Counted from the stretch's first letter, positions 37,901 through 51,082 are shown. The stretch: DNA of 64,000 nucleotides from Phoebastria nigripes (GCA_035582835.1 JAYKAV010003087.1:363481-427480); one strand, 5' to 3'. Made by a program: numbers and translations. The notes: generated from the sequence alone by a model not told the origin.

Positions 37901-40459
37901 TGACCATTTCAATCTCTGAAATGAGTATTTCCCAGATTACAGAAAAAAATCTACAGGACAGGAGGGAAGCTATCAGCCACATGCTTTGTCCTGAACTTCA
38001 GCTAGTCTTGCAAATGATCATATATGATCCTGAAGGATCTTACAAATAAGAACGTACCTTTTTTCAATGTCTCAGGTGTGCTTTCAGTAGCTTCCACTGC
38101 TGAAAAGCAATGGAGCTATGAAGAAGTGTAGCCATTCTTCTGGACAGGTTGGAATACCTAGTTACACATAGATCATATAAATCGTTACTTGTGATTGTTC
38201 CTACATAATATAAAATAAATGAAAAATGCATGGATACATGCGTTAACTGAACCTACTGGCAGGGATGCCTGTCTTCAGACAAACGCATCATATGCCTATA
38301 AAGCCAAAGGATGAAAATAGATGGGAAAAGATTAATCTCCAGTGACATCAGTTTAATTCCTAAAGTTCAGCTAGATGTTAGTATTTTAGGTTTGGCATCA
38401 TCAGATGAGTTGTAATCAGCCTTCACCTATGCTCAGAATGAACATGCTCAGAAATGAAAGAGTGACAATGGTCACAAGTTGATCAGAACACGTACCTGAA
38501 CAGTCTTGTTTCTTGAGAATTGGTTTGAGGTTCATTTCCTTGATAGAAATAGTCAACACCTTACTTAGAACATTTCTACTCTATTTCACTCATATCTGAC
38601 ATGAGATACTTACAATTACCACAAAACTACTACAAAGTTATTTACTGATGGTCAGTTTATCCTTTTTCTCCTACTTAATATATTAGGATCAATCATTATG
38701 TGTTAGCACAGGAAACCTGGTATAAATTTCCCACCAATGAGAGCTTCATTTTTACATATAAACTTCTTTAGAAAAGAATAAAAAAAATTACGTCAGCTCC
38801 TTTTTCCTACTCCAAAATTTCTAGGGCCTCGTTAACCATAAAAGCTTCTTAAATTCTCACTAGGGCAAATCTATGCACTGATCAAAAGTCACAATAAACT
38901 TCCATTAAGTACAATAATCAAGACTTGACTGACGATTAACAAGTAGGAAATTTTCAGGTAGGAGAGCACTGCAGACAGCTTTCTTCTATATTAACAATTC
39001 TTGCCCTCCCCCCATCATTAAATGCACTTGGCATTCTAGCCAGGTTATTTCTAAATACGTCTTGATGCCCTATGTCATCGTGCATGCCTCAGCCTCATGT
39101 AGTGGTGGTAGCTTAAGAATTGTCATATTAGAATGACAGCACTTATAACAATAACTACAAATACACCGTTTTCTTCAGTTGGGTAGGTATAAAAAGGTAC
39201 TTCGGAAATTTCCTAGACCATCATATGAAAAACTCCTGAAAAACCTTCAACATTAAAAAACCCACATGAACAACAAATCCTGAATTTCAATCTCTACTAC
39301 AGTTTCATTAGAGCTACACATTGAAAAAGTTGGATCATCTATTGAAAAATAAATTGACTCAAGCTTTCAGAACATAGGATTCAACGTTGCAAGAAAGAAT
39401 ATGTAGGCAGCCAAGTTACTGTGATAGTTATATCTGACACTTTTTCCTAACCCTAAAGAAAATAAGTTACCTCAATGAACTACCCATGGTGATTATGTTA
39501 AATTACTTCAAAAATTCTCCCAGAGTGGCTACAAAGCAGTCTTGCTCTTATGCACATGTCTGTCCCAGCACACATAGCAATAGAATCTTTGGTCAAGACA
39601 TTTCAAGAAATGGGAAATTATCTACATCCCTCAGGGATAATGAATTGCAACTTGCATGAACAGTACAGAAGTGACACACACAGCATTTAGCATTGCTTTG
39701 TAACTTCGTAATTCCCATACTGAAGCTCTGGTTGGAGAACTCTCATCATTAACAAAACTTTCAAAGGAGAGCGAAGTTTGCTGAAGTCCGTACAATGGAA
39801 TTCTTCTTTTTTTTTTTATTGCTCTGTTAGCACATTGGTTTCCCGCATAAGCAATTCTGTTCTCCAGTATCTCAGTATATCCTCAAATAGCTCTCCACAT
39901 TAAAAAAAGCAGAATGCTCCACCCTGCCTAAAGAGGTTTTTTCCATCATTTCCTTCAAACAATTAATGGTGGATAGCCCACCTCACTAATATCATTAAGT
40001 AGTAATAAAGTTATCAAACTTTTCTCTCCAGGTTTGGTGTAAGAGTGTTTCATCCCTATACAACTCACTAGAAAAACTTGGAAACTGGGAAGACCAAAAA
40101 GATGAAGCTTAGAATTGTGGGTTTCTTTGGCTTGTGTTCCTCAAAGCACTCAAGAGCCAGCCAAGAGTTATCAGGCAATCTCTGATCCAACAGAGTATCC
40201 AAGAAGCCTTCTGAATTTGTTACAGAAGTGTTTTACTGATAACTCACACATTTGAAAGACACGGATCAAGACATCAAATATGAAGAATCATGCTCTCTCA
40301 CTTCATTAACACCAACTGATGTTTGTGCAAAATGGCAGCTGTTTGATGAAGAGTTTCCTCTGCTGTTGTTCTCTAGAACAGCAGATCTGTGTTCTCTTTA
40401 AAAGACACCATCTGTCTTTAACTATATTAAGTTCTCATTTTTGACAAATTTTGTCTGGT

Positions 40460-40535
40460 GAGAGAAAGAAGGAAAGGAAGAAGGAGAAAGAAAAAGGAAA
40501 AAAAAAAAAAAAAAAGAAAAAAAAAGAAAGAGAGA
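40460..40535. repeat. 76-base uninterrupted purine tract
   Basis: Only A and G occur on the + strand from 40460 to 40535: first GAGAAAGAAGGAAAGG-like units, then a long A-rich part. Mirror-like polypurine tracts can adopt triplex (H-DNA) structure. This one is too A-rich and too irregular to say that it does. Confidence 0.88.
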
Positions 40536-43484
40536 CTGAAACCCCTCGCCAGATTTTTGTGAAAGACGTTTTGTAAATAAGCAGCTCTGCCATCACAGTA
40601 AGTTGAGTTTATTATACAACCTAAAATTTGCTTTTCAGGAATCTTGATATATCTGAGAACTTTTACAAAACCTACAAAGTGTTACTCTGACTGTCTTTAT
40701 GGTTAGATGTTTCTGAAGACGTAAAAGGCTTTGATATAGAGTCAGCATCTATGAATTTGTGACCTTCTTTATATTTCTTTGAGATCCAGTATTCTAAAAC
40801 CAAAACAACATAAGATGCTTATCAAGACATACATATCTGGAAAATTAATCTGTTTTTTAAATAGAAGCTGGAAAGACAGCTAGTACCAGATTTTCTGCCA
40901 GTCACCTTTGGCAAAACTGGACTGAATTTCATTGCTGCAGATTTAGTTTGATATCTAAGGACTCAAAAACAATGTTTTGTCAGTCATTGAAATGGCTATA
41001 ATTTTTAATATGCTTAATAACAGCATTATATAATATAGAATCCTTTAAAAATTACAATACCTTTAACTGAGCACCAAATAAATACATTAAAATATAAGGA
41101 GACTCTCAAGCCTGAAGTGAAATCACACACATTTAAAAAATCCAACTATTAAAAGCATATTATCTAAGTATTTAGAGCCTCTTGGTCATCTATCGTAACT
41201 GATTCCAATACTTAGCTAATTTCATATAACTGGCAGCAAACCATATAACTGCTTTCCTCATGATGTGAAAAGTGACTACAGTCACTGCAGCTATCACTAT
41301 GAAACTGGACCAAGAGAATTATATGCCTGCTAAGAGCACTATTTTGCTAGTAAAACTAACTTCCTCTGTTCCAAGAGTAAACAGTTAAAAACGTATGGGG
41401 AAATAAATATGAAAAGGCCTTTTCAGGAAATGGAGAACAGAAGCTTATTGTTTATCTTGCTCTTGATACACACCGCTAGTCCATTGTTTCAAGAACTTTG
41501 TACAAGGTTATTTGTCTTTCAGACTCATTTTCTGCTAGAATGTGTTCAACTACTGTGTAAGGTTGTGGGTTCTTTTGTAGGAGGGCGCTGGGGCTGTTAG
41601 GGAGCAGGGTTTCCCTAACGGCCTAAACCTCAGACATGTAAACAAGCTAGGACTCTAAACCTGCAATGCTCATTGTGACTTGCCAACTCAAATGACTGGG
41701 TCTGTTGAACTAGCTGCTCAAAAGGATTTTTGAGCCCAAATCCAAAGTGATAATCTTTAACATACTCATTTTACATACACCCAATTTCCTAAGCATCTAT
41801 ATATCTTTTAACAGTAAAGTTCTCCTGTTGGATCAAGCAAGCGGTGTCTCACCTTGATGAAACCACTTTGGTGACAGATGTCATGTACAAACTTCTGTTT
41901 TATCAACCTTGCATCTGAGGCACAAACATCCATAAGGTGTTCTCAGGTTATTTTCACTCTTCATAAAAACCATAGAAGACTGTGTTACCCCACCACATTT
42001 TATTTTTTTAAAAAACACTGTACTGATGGTCGTTAAAACATCTGCCACAGATACTGAAAAGCTGGATTAAATTTCCAGAAGCATTTACAGTCACATCTCC
42101 CACTTTGCTGACACAGAATACTAAGCATCAAGCTACTGTCTGGTCTTTTGAGGACGCTGGCCCATCTTTCATAGAGTAATTACAGACTTCATGTGGCTCA
42201 CAGAGCAAGAGCCTGACTCTCTCTCTCTTTGGCTTAATAAAGAGAATTTACCTAGGAGAAAGAAAAATCTGAGTGACTGCCTCTCCTCCAGTTACTCTGA
42301 AATATGAAGACCCGAACAATATATTCCGAAATATTAACACCTTCCAACAGTTGCCCATGGGTAAGACTAAGCCCCCTTCTCAAGGGAGAATTGCCATCAC
42401 TAGGCTCTGAGGCCATGCATGCTCCTGTGCACAGCTGCCCCTCTCAGTCTCAAGCTAGCTGGTCCATCCAAAGCAAAAGAAATTCACAGAAGAAACACAA
42501 GTCCCAGTTCCCTCCTTTCATTTCACCAAAGATTTAAGTTACAGAGCACACAAGGCCTAATGCCATTCTGCTCTTTCTTAAACCACCAGATTATGGCCAG
42601 GCCAGCTTTACACCTCTGCACTCTTTATTGAGTTTCTATTCCAATTACCATGACTAAAACCACAAAGGAATTTAGGCTTCTCAATAATTAACACAATGGT
42701 ATTCAGCCAATTTGCTAAGCTGCCAGTTTAGTAAAGAAAAAATAAGGGACCTATATGAAAAACAGTCCTTAGCTTTACCAATCAAGTAATTTTAACATTT
42801 TCTGCTACTCATAGCATAGAGGGTAGGGGACAGCAGACCTACCACAGCTGAAGCTTTCAGGCACTGAATCCCAGGGTGAAGGGAATTATACTTGTCACAT
42901 CAACTGAGTACAAAACCTCTCACTAGAAGTCAAACAACGGTAAAAGCAGTGTAGAGAACCATCCTTCCTGAAGTGTTCCTTTAGTCAGTTTATCCATTTT
43001 GCTACTATAATCCACCTAACCCAAAACACAACCTAAAGACATAAGCAACTGTGCAAAGCTTTGAAGGCTTCCAGCTACGGGAGGGTAACACTTCAGCATT
43101 TTTGAATACAAGCTAATACTAGTATTTTTCTGATATCTTTTTTTCCCCAAGAGACTGATCTCAAAGGCAATATCTGGTTTTCAGCAACACCCAACATTTG
43201 CATTTGGGTTTCCTACCTCTAATTGCAACATAGGATATTAACACCATAAAAACAGCTAAAGTCAGCCAAAGCTCATTGAGATACAATTGCTTCAGCAAAC
43301 TCTCAGTGTGCTGCTCACAGGTTCACACAATTATGACAGTTATCAGTCCTTCAGGCTGCAAAGAAGGTAGTTATTTCAAGAGCTCAGGTACATGCCACCA
43401 GTGGACTCAAGCCATTTGCAGCTACACTGCCTCTACCTTTGCCCACCTTCATGTTGCTCATTGGTGAGAAAAGGTGCTGCCAAA

Positions 43485-43869
43485 ATGCCTGAGCCTAGCA
43501 AGCCAGCTCCTGCTCCCAACAAGAACTCCAAGAATGCTCTCACCAAAACCTGAGAGAAGGGCTACAAACAACATAAGAATAGCAGAAAGGAGAGTTACTG
43601 CACCCATTAGTACAAGGTGCTGAAGCATATCCATCGTGAGACCGGNACCCTAACCAAGGCCACGGGCATCATGAATGCCTTTGTCAATGACATTACTGAA
43701 TGTACCACTGGGAAAGCATGTCGTCTAGCACATCATATGAAATGCTTGACCATCAGTTCCTAGTGCATGGCAGACTCCACCTCTCAGGAGCTGCCCAGAG
43801 AGCTGGCCAAGCATGCCATGCCCGAGGGCACCAAGGCTATCCCACAAATACAGAATCTCCAAGACCTAA
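43485..43869 (+). pseudogene. Degenerate intronless histone H2B copy
   Basis: Reading from ATG 43485 in one frame gives a residue-by-residue match to histone H2B across almost its whole 126 residues. Visible blocks are MPEPSKPAPAPNKNSK (N-tail), SRKESY, YKVLKH, TKATGIMNAFVNDI (alpha-2 region), RLAHHMK, TISS and ELAKHA followed by EGTKA. By hand about 58% of residues agree with a typical H2B. Three in-frame stops break it, at roughly codons 23, 42 and 86. A one-base insertion near 43840 shifts the C-terminus, after which KY, SK and a TAA (43867-43869) appear as in H2B. H2B pairs with H2A in the nucleosome core; this copy cannot make it. The parent genes are intronless, so lack of introns alone does not prove retroposition. 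It could be an RNA-derived copy or a displaced fragment of a histone cluster. One ambiguous base at 43646. Confidence 0.92.
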
Positions 43870-43884
43870 AGTGTGCTTTTGCCC

Positions 43885-44476
43885 AAGGACTTGGGGGTAC
43901 TGGTGGATGAAAATCTGGACATGAGCCAGCAATGGGCACTTGCAGCCCAGAAAGCCAACCATATCCCGGGCTGCATCAAAAGAAGCATGGCCAGCAGGTC
44001 GAGGGAGGCGATTCTGCTCCTCTACTCCGCTCTGGTGAGACCCCACCTGGTGTACTGCATTCAGCTCTGGAACCCTCAGCACAAGAAAGACATGGACCTG
44101 TTGAAGTGGGTCCAGAGGAGAGCCATGAAAATGATCAGGGGATGGAACACCTCTCCTATGAGGACAGGCTGAGGGAGTTGGGGTTATTCAGCCTGGAGAA
44201 GAGAAGGCTTCGGGGAGACCTTATTGCAGCCTTTCAGTACTTAAAGGGGGCTTATAAGAAAGATAGGGACAAACTTTTTAACAGGGCCTGTTGCGACAGG
44301 ACAAGGGTTAATGGCTTTAACTAAAAGAGGGTAGATTTAGACTAGATGTAAGGAAGAAATCTTTTATGCTGAGGGTGGTGAAACACTGGAACAGGTTGCC
44401 CAGAGAGGTGGTAGATGCCCCGTCCCTGGAAACATTCAAGGTCAGGTTGGATGGGGCTCTGAGCAACATGATCTAG
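43885..44476 (+). pseudogene. CR1 ORF2 C-terminal remnant, frameshifted
   Basis: The ORF2 tail reads in one frame to about 44140 (RAMKMIRG) and in another afterwards ([17 protein letters not shown] to NGFN). One A is lost from a short A run near 44321, giving an early TAA, whereas the 17 kb copy keeps [11 protein letters not shown] there. The original terminator position is TAG 44474-44476. The RT core is absent, so no activity is expected. Confidence 0.88.
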
Positions 44477-44563
44477 TTGAAGATGTCCCTGCTCATGGCA
44501 GGGGNGTTGGACTAGATGACCTTTAGAAGGTCCTTTCCAACACAAACCATTCTATGATTCTAT
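43885..44563 (+). mobile_element. CR1 LINE, 5'-truncated copy next to the H2B pseudogene (subfamily B)
   Basis: Homology to the 17.5-18.1 kb segment starts at AAGGACTTGGGGGTACTGG (43885) and continues to the octamer tail (ATTCTATGATTCTAT, ending about 44563). The two copies agree at about nine in ten bases over their last 330 bases by hand. It carries [51 protein letters not shown] and [14 protein letters not shown]. The 3' hairpin region is present (GTTGGACTAGATGACC, then TCCAACA). The element begins only 15 bases after the H2B stop, on the same strand. No target-site duplication is obvious at its ends. Confidence 0.96.
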
Positions 44564-45422
44564 CTGCACCACATTGTGGCAGTACTTGGAAGTTAACTTG
44601 AACTCTCCTTATGACCACATGCTTTTACCCCAACCACACATTCTTATGCCTTCGCATGAGTTGTTTCTATAGACTGATGCTGAAAGGATTTTTGATGGGA
44701 TAGCAGTGACAGGCTGGTTATTCATGAAGGGTGTGAAAGGAGATCTGGCTACAAACCAAGCCATGTCAGCTTGTAGGAAGTCACAAACCATTCTGACTTT
44801 GGGCAATATCAGAAGCAGCAGACTGAATTTGAGTCAGTTCTGCTACGATCCCTCATATCAAAGAGAAGGGATCTCCAGGTCATCTTGTTCATCTGCTTCA
44901 TAACAGCAAAATCAACAGTAAGTGTATCATTCCTGACAGGCATTTGATCAGCCTGTTTCAGAAGGCATCCAGCAAGAAAGATATCCCAACTTCTTTAGAC
45001 ACTCCAGTACTTAGTTATCCTTAGCATTAGTTTTTTTTCCTAGCTCTAACCAAAGTGTCCTTTCCTGTAATTTAAGCCTGAAATGTAGCAGTTCAGGTGA
45101 TTTAGATACACAGAATCAAGCTCAAATTCCAAACATACACAAGTCAAAGCAGGACCAGAACTCCCCAACTGCCAGCCCACACCTTTATATTGCATTGCAC
45201 ACAAACAGCACAGCAAGTTTGAGGACCTGCAGGGTAGCCATAGATATCAGTGAGGTAATAGCACTAAAGGAAGAGCCAATAGATAACACTAAAGGAATTA
45301 ATATGACTTAAAGAAAATACTATGTTAGATTGGGACTCAGCTCAAAATCTCTTACAGATTTAGAAATCACCTTATTCAAGAGTAGAGCTGAATCACTGGT
45401 TTCTTTAAAGGTGCCATGGACA

Positions 45423-45436
45423 CCCCCCCCCCCCCC
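45423..45436. repeat. Homopolymer C14
   Basis: Fourteen C in a row, the second longest C run after 5810-5824. The exact length is uncertain. Confidence 0.9.
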
Positions 45437-48400
45437 AATAATCAGCTCAGTGGGCACAGTAAAGCTGTTTCTCACCCTTCCACTTCTATAAGCTAGAACT
45501 GGCCTGTCAAGCTTGTGGCTTCATGCTATTGGCAGGCACAGACTTAATTTATGAAATTAGGCCTACACAATAAAGACAATAGATAAGTTATACACTGCAC
45601 GAACTACGATTCCCGCAGAGAAGTTCAAAAGCTCTAGGGCTGCAAGAACCAGAATGGAAAACCCAGGGCATCAATGTACATCTTAGCTAGAAACATCAAA
45701 GCTCTCAAGGCTTCATGAAATTGAGCATGACCCCAAAAATAGGCTTTAACACGTACCAAACTGTTGGTGATTCNCAGAGAGACACAGGCAGTAGCTGCCT
45801 CATGTTTTCTTTCCCACTCACACATCAGTAGATAAATGCAAGGACTCAACATGTAAGTTCACCTGCAATTGGTCAGAGCAATATCATCACTGGATGTATA
45901 CAGCTGGATGTTATTACATAGCAGCATGCTCATACTGTCTTGAAAGGCCAAAGCTACAGTATCTTGTTAACTGCATACAATTGGCTCAGAACTGTAGAAG
46001 AAAGTTTCATGTCCTGGAGAACTTGCAACTGATTTTTTTGGATTTGAAAGTCTTGACACCCCAATTGCAGTATTATTGAAACTGATGCTTTCCAGACAAT
46101 CCATATACAGACAGTTGTAACTTTGAGAACAGGTAAGTTACATAAGTATGTTAAAGGAAGGGAATAATACAGCAGCAGGAAGCTGCTGAACAAGGTTTCT
46201 TTTTTTGGTGATGGCAAATCACCTGGGCAATCTCCTCTTCTGCAATATGATGTATCATGATTAACAGGAAGTCCCTAAAGCAGAAAACTGATCCCTTCCT
46301 GTTCAAATCTCTTTATTCCTGAAGATCATCATTTCCCCAGAGATTTCACAGTTCCTCACACTAGTAGCTTGGAGGAAAAGGAGGACTTGGCTTCTAGGAA
46401 GTTCTTCAGCTTCAGCTTCCAAAGGTGAAGTTATAGCACAATGCCAACATCTCCCAGTGGATACTCTATTCCCAAATTAGCCCTAGCCAACTAGGAGAAT
46501 GGCTCAGAAAACCAGTGCTGAGCTTTTGTTTGTTTTACCTTCTTGTTAACAGAAGCACACTAGTATGTAGTCACTTATATATTGCTTCAGCTAAGTGAAA
46601 ATGAGAGCTCTTTTACAGTTTTTGTTTGCTATTTGTGTTCTCTATAGTACCATTAATTGCAGAACAGGCTATTAGTTTGAAACACTTGTTTGAGCCATAT
46701 TTGTGCTTTTCCTAGCCAGCAAAAGACAAGTTGATGGTTGCTGTGTTTAAGGCAACACAGGATGTTACAGCTGTATTGCTAGTTAATTGCTCTATGTTGA
46801 CTTATTTGCAGGCCAGAACTAATTTTTCAGCTAACAGAACTAGACCCTCGTTTAAGTGGCAAGTACAGCGACAAGACAGACGTTGTCGTGGGTGACATTA
46901 CTTAAAGGATTTTTAGCAATTTCGTAATTCTCCTCCATCAGTTCACTTTCATTGCTGATCAGTGAACATAATTAATTAATGAAGAATCCAAAACTGCAGC
47001 CATGTTTTCCACCAAAGGTTTTATCCCTGCATAGAAAAATTCTTCTACAAGTAAGACAGTCTACAGACATAATTCTAAAATAACACTTCCTTGCTATTTC
47101 CATTTTTGGTAGCCAGTATGACACATGATGAAGGGCTACACGCACTTTTCAAGAGATGCAGTGTATACTTCTTATGAAAATCAGACCTTTTAAGACTCAT
47201 ATAACAATTCATATAACAAAGGCCAGTGCCAGCTAGGAAGGTGGAGAGAAAAGTCCTCAAAAATATTCTCAAATAGCAACAAACTGACAGTTGGAACAAT
47301 ATGACTATATGTATTTTGCACATTGGGTAAAGGAAGCAGCACCTGTGTCCATACCAAAAACCTAAATCCATGGCAGTTGAAGTTATACAGAAGAAGGTTT
47401 GAAGAGCAGAAAAGAAAGCATCACAATAACATTCAGGCAGATCTTAAGATACGTGAGAACTGGAAGTCAAAGGTAATATAATTTGAAGTAGATATTCTGT
47501 TTTGTATCCATGAAGTTTTACGCTTATTAGGTAATTTCCTCTCTGAAAAATAAGCATATGGAAAGGCGGATTTCCTTTCCTAGAAATTGTTTACTTCCTC
47601 AGGCCTTCAACATCCTCTGTTTTCCAAAGTCATCCACCTATTAATAATAAAAGCTCAAAAGCCCCTTTTTTGCCTCAAGGCTTTTAAATTTTTCATCAGC
47701 TTTGTCCTGAAATTCTCAATTCTAACCCTTANACAAAGATCACTATAAGCAACAATGGACTAATGAACGTTTGCACTTAAGAAAACTAAAGGATTAAGTC
47801 AGTGACTTCTGGTATCCTCTGCTTCTAAAATAGCTTGAAAGCTTTACATATATGGAACAACAAAACTGAGAAGTTGAAAGATAAATTTTCTCTACTAAAT
47901 TTATACAGGATAGTTAATTATCCCAGTTTCCTATCTTACCTCCTGAAAGAGAACGTAGAGATAAAAAGTTGTCAACTGTGTTGTACATAAAAACATCAAA
48001 AGTAGACATATTAGACATATCTTAGTAGCAGTTTAATTATTACAAATTTAGTGTCCAAAACACATTAAGCTCCTTGCATTGCCTTGCCTTCTGCTACAAA
48101 CCCACTGACTTGCAATTTAAGCTCATGCACATTTGATTCCTACAGCAATTAAACAAATTGCTCATAAGAAAACATTAGAAAAGCATTTAATGTTAATTTT
48201 TTAGCCTTTGCATTCTGATCAGCGGGGTGAAAACAAATGACATATGGTCGATGGTTATCTGAAGACTAGAGTTTGAAACCAGAGTACAACAGAGTGGGGG
48301 AAATCGCTAATAGTTTTACGTAGTATCTGTACCGCTTCTGGTTATTTATAAGAAAATCAGCTTACGATAGACTGGTGTCATGAACTAGAAACATGTGAGT

Positions 48401-48463
48401 TGAGCTCCAAGTCTAAACTGTGCCCAAGTTGAGTACTTCAAACCATTTTTATAGTACTTTTAA

Positions 48464-48502
48464 AAATAGAAATAGAAAATATAGAAAAATAGAAAAAATA
48501 GC
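48464..48502. repeat. A-rich ATAGAAA-type low-complexity tract
   Basis: Repeated AATAGAAA and ATAGAAAAA units without a strict period. Simple low-complexity DNA. Confidence 0.75.
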
Positions 48503-51082
48503 GTTGAAATATAAACAAAACAAAACTCTGTGCTAACAACTGTTATGTGATCCATACCTAAAGAAGTCAACATACGAAATCTTTTTATGATACAGTATTG
48601 AAACATTGCTGCCTTTGTAATGACAACACAATATCTCTATTTCCCNATTCATCCTCTTCATGAAACTAAGATGACCCCCTACCTTGATTTAGATGGTGAC
48701 ATTTCAAACTTTCAGGTGTGTCTGACACAAACAGCACAGAAAGTTAAGCATGATAAAACACCAAAACCACACTGACCTCAATTTTCAAGTCTGGTTAGCA
48801 TTTGTAGGATCCCAGCTTGAAATGCACAGCATAATTTGAAAGTAACTTCTGATGTTCATCAAGTTTTAGGAGGCAGAACTAGTTACGTATCTACNAGGAC
48901 ATCCAAAAAATATGATAAAATGTGTGTATATACGCATGTAAAGCCATTTCCAGTAATAAATATACTGTAAATAAGGTTAGCAGATTCATTCAGATGGTGC
49001 CAATCTTTTCAGCACAGATCTTACTAACGATAATAAGACTTAAATGCCTCTGTGAATTAAAATAAAATAATAATTATTTCAAGTGACAGAAATAGACACA
49101 AGTGCAACACTTTTTTTCATCTTTTATTTAAATCTTTCCAGTATTCTCCAAAAGGCATTTACTAGGCATTTTGGGCTGAACCTAAAGTTAGAATAGTAAA
49201 AAGCTGGATACTAAGGCCTTTTCAGTGGCATTTTAAAAGCACACAAATTTCTTGTAACTATTTTTAATTAATTCATGGAGGACTTCTATCATTGCCTTCA
49301 AAGGGAGAATACAGACCATCAAGAGCTGCTGAAAATACCATAGTCTATAATCATTTAACTTGTAAGCTTCATTTTGCTAAACTTGTCTCTGTCCTCTTCA
49401 AACAAACATTTAAATAAATTCTAAGTTCCTTGTTTAGAATGTGTCTTTGGAAAGAATACCATATACACCCAGGTTTGAGATAAGTCATAGAAGAACAACT
49501 ACCTTGAAGTCATGACCTTGCTTTTAAGAGTCTTATTCAGACTACATTCTCACAAGCCTGAACTTGAATCTTAATTTCAGCACTTGCAGCAGGAGATACT
49601 GATTTAGGATTATGAGAAACAGTAAATTAGATTTCACACTTTTGCAAATCTAAGGGTACAAATTTTACAATCATATACTGTACCCACCAAAAGGGGGTAG
49701 GGAACTCAGAAGTATAGTTCCAAACTTATCCCTAAAAAAGTTCATTAACAAAACTATTTGCTTTTGGGCACTGAAGAATCCTTTTAGCTATTCAAAAAGG
49801 TCCTCAGTAAAAACTATCCACATATCAACACTAGAGAAAGCAAGTCCAATAACAAAAGGAGTGCCTTCTTCTAAGATTTAATTTACATATATGATTAGAA
49901 TGTTTTTAGAATTTTAGGTATTGAATGTGAAGCTTTCACAGCATTATCTACAATTAGTTCAGAAAACCACACTTCTAATGAACATAAAGAGAAGCTGTTC
50001 CTAAACATACTGGAAGATAAAGTCCATAGAAGTCTAACTAAAATTTATACAATTTATACACTGAAGATGACAGTAGAGTTACATAGATTTCTGAGAGGAC
50101 TACACAAAAGAAAGCTTGCAATATAATTATTCTTTTAAGCCATGTTTGAACTCAAGCCGCCTTCAAACTTCCAGCTCAGCTGATAATTTGAAAACCAAGT
50201 ACATGCACTGAGAAATGGACACCTTCCATAAAGAATTTGCAGTCCTAATACACAGGTGTATATAATGCAAAACACACAAGATACCCACTAATGTTCTAAC
50301 ACAACTTGCCCCAGTTAAAAGAAGTTGGTAAAAAACCAATGGACAGGAATTAGAATGGAGAATTGACAGCAAATATACAGACATAGCAAAAGGAGCAGAT
50401 AGCTCAGAGTGTAAATAGCTGTTTCATAGATGGTTTGGGGAACTGACTTCAGAATCAGAGAATCAAGTTCCCTCTTTTACAATGGCCAGCTAAACTGAGC
50501 ACCACAGCAACTTCTTTTATGAAGTGTTACACTTGCCTCCAAACTACCTACTGCCTGACCCCTATCCTCAGAATTGCATTATTCCATTGCTGGTGGAGGA
50601 CAGCTAGAGAGAATCCCATTTCCGTAACACATATTCACATAACTATCTACATATCCATAAAACATGGGCCAAACTTCCAGTGCTTCACCTAAAGTGCTTA
50701 TGAACAGCCAAGACTTGACCATTTGGGTCTCCCAAGAATAAAATGCAACATAAAGAATAAAACCACAGAAGGGGATCAATTTGTTTTCAAATCTGCAAAT
50801 TGGGANTGGAATTCTTAAGTGTACATATGAAGACCGAAAAACAATAAAAAAATCCATGGGATGCCCTAGCACACTGTGTTTAGGTTAGAAATTTGACTAG
50901 AATGCAAATATAAGGACTTTTTTTTTTAAAAAAAAACCACAAAAGACCTTGGATACTCAAGCATGTGAATTCCTTAAGGACCTGGCTCATTTTTCCTCAC
51001 ACCTGCTTCCCCTTCGCTCTCCTAAGCAGCATGTTGTAGCTTTTCCTGAAAGGACTGATTTCTCCACAGCATTTCTGAAGTT

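Larger units (their letters stand above)
18143..43484. other. 25-kb non-coding stretch, no gene recognised
   Basis: I found no exon, RNA gene or young transposon on either strand. The longest open frames (about 100-110 codons at 22.0, 23.7, 27.3 and 30.0 kb) begin at non-ATG codons and match no family I know. At least three such frames are expected by chance in DNA this AT-rich. The structures I can support are the tandem duplications, palindromes and homopolymers listed separately. The stretch could be one long intron or an intergenic desert. Confidence 0.65.
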
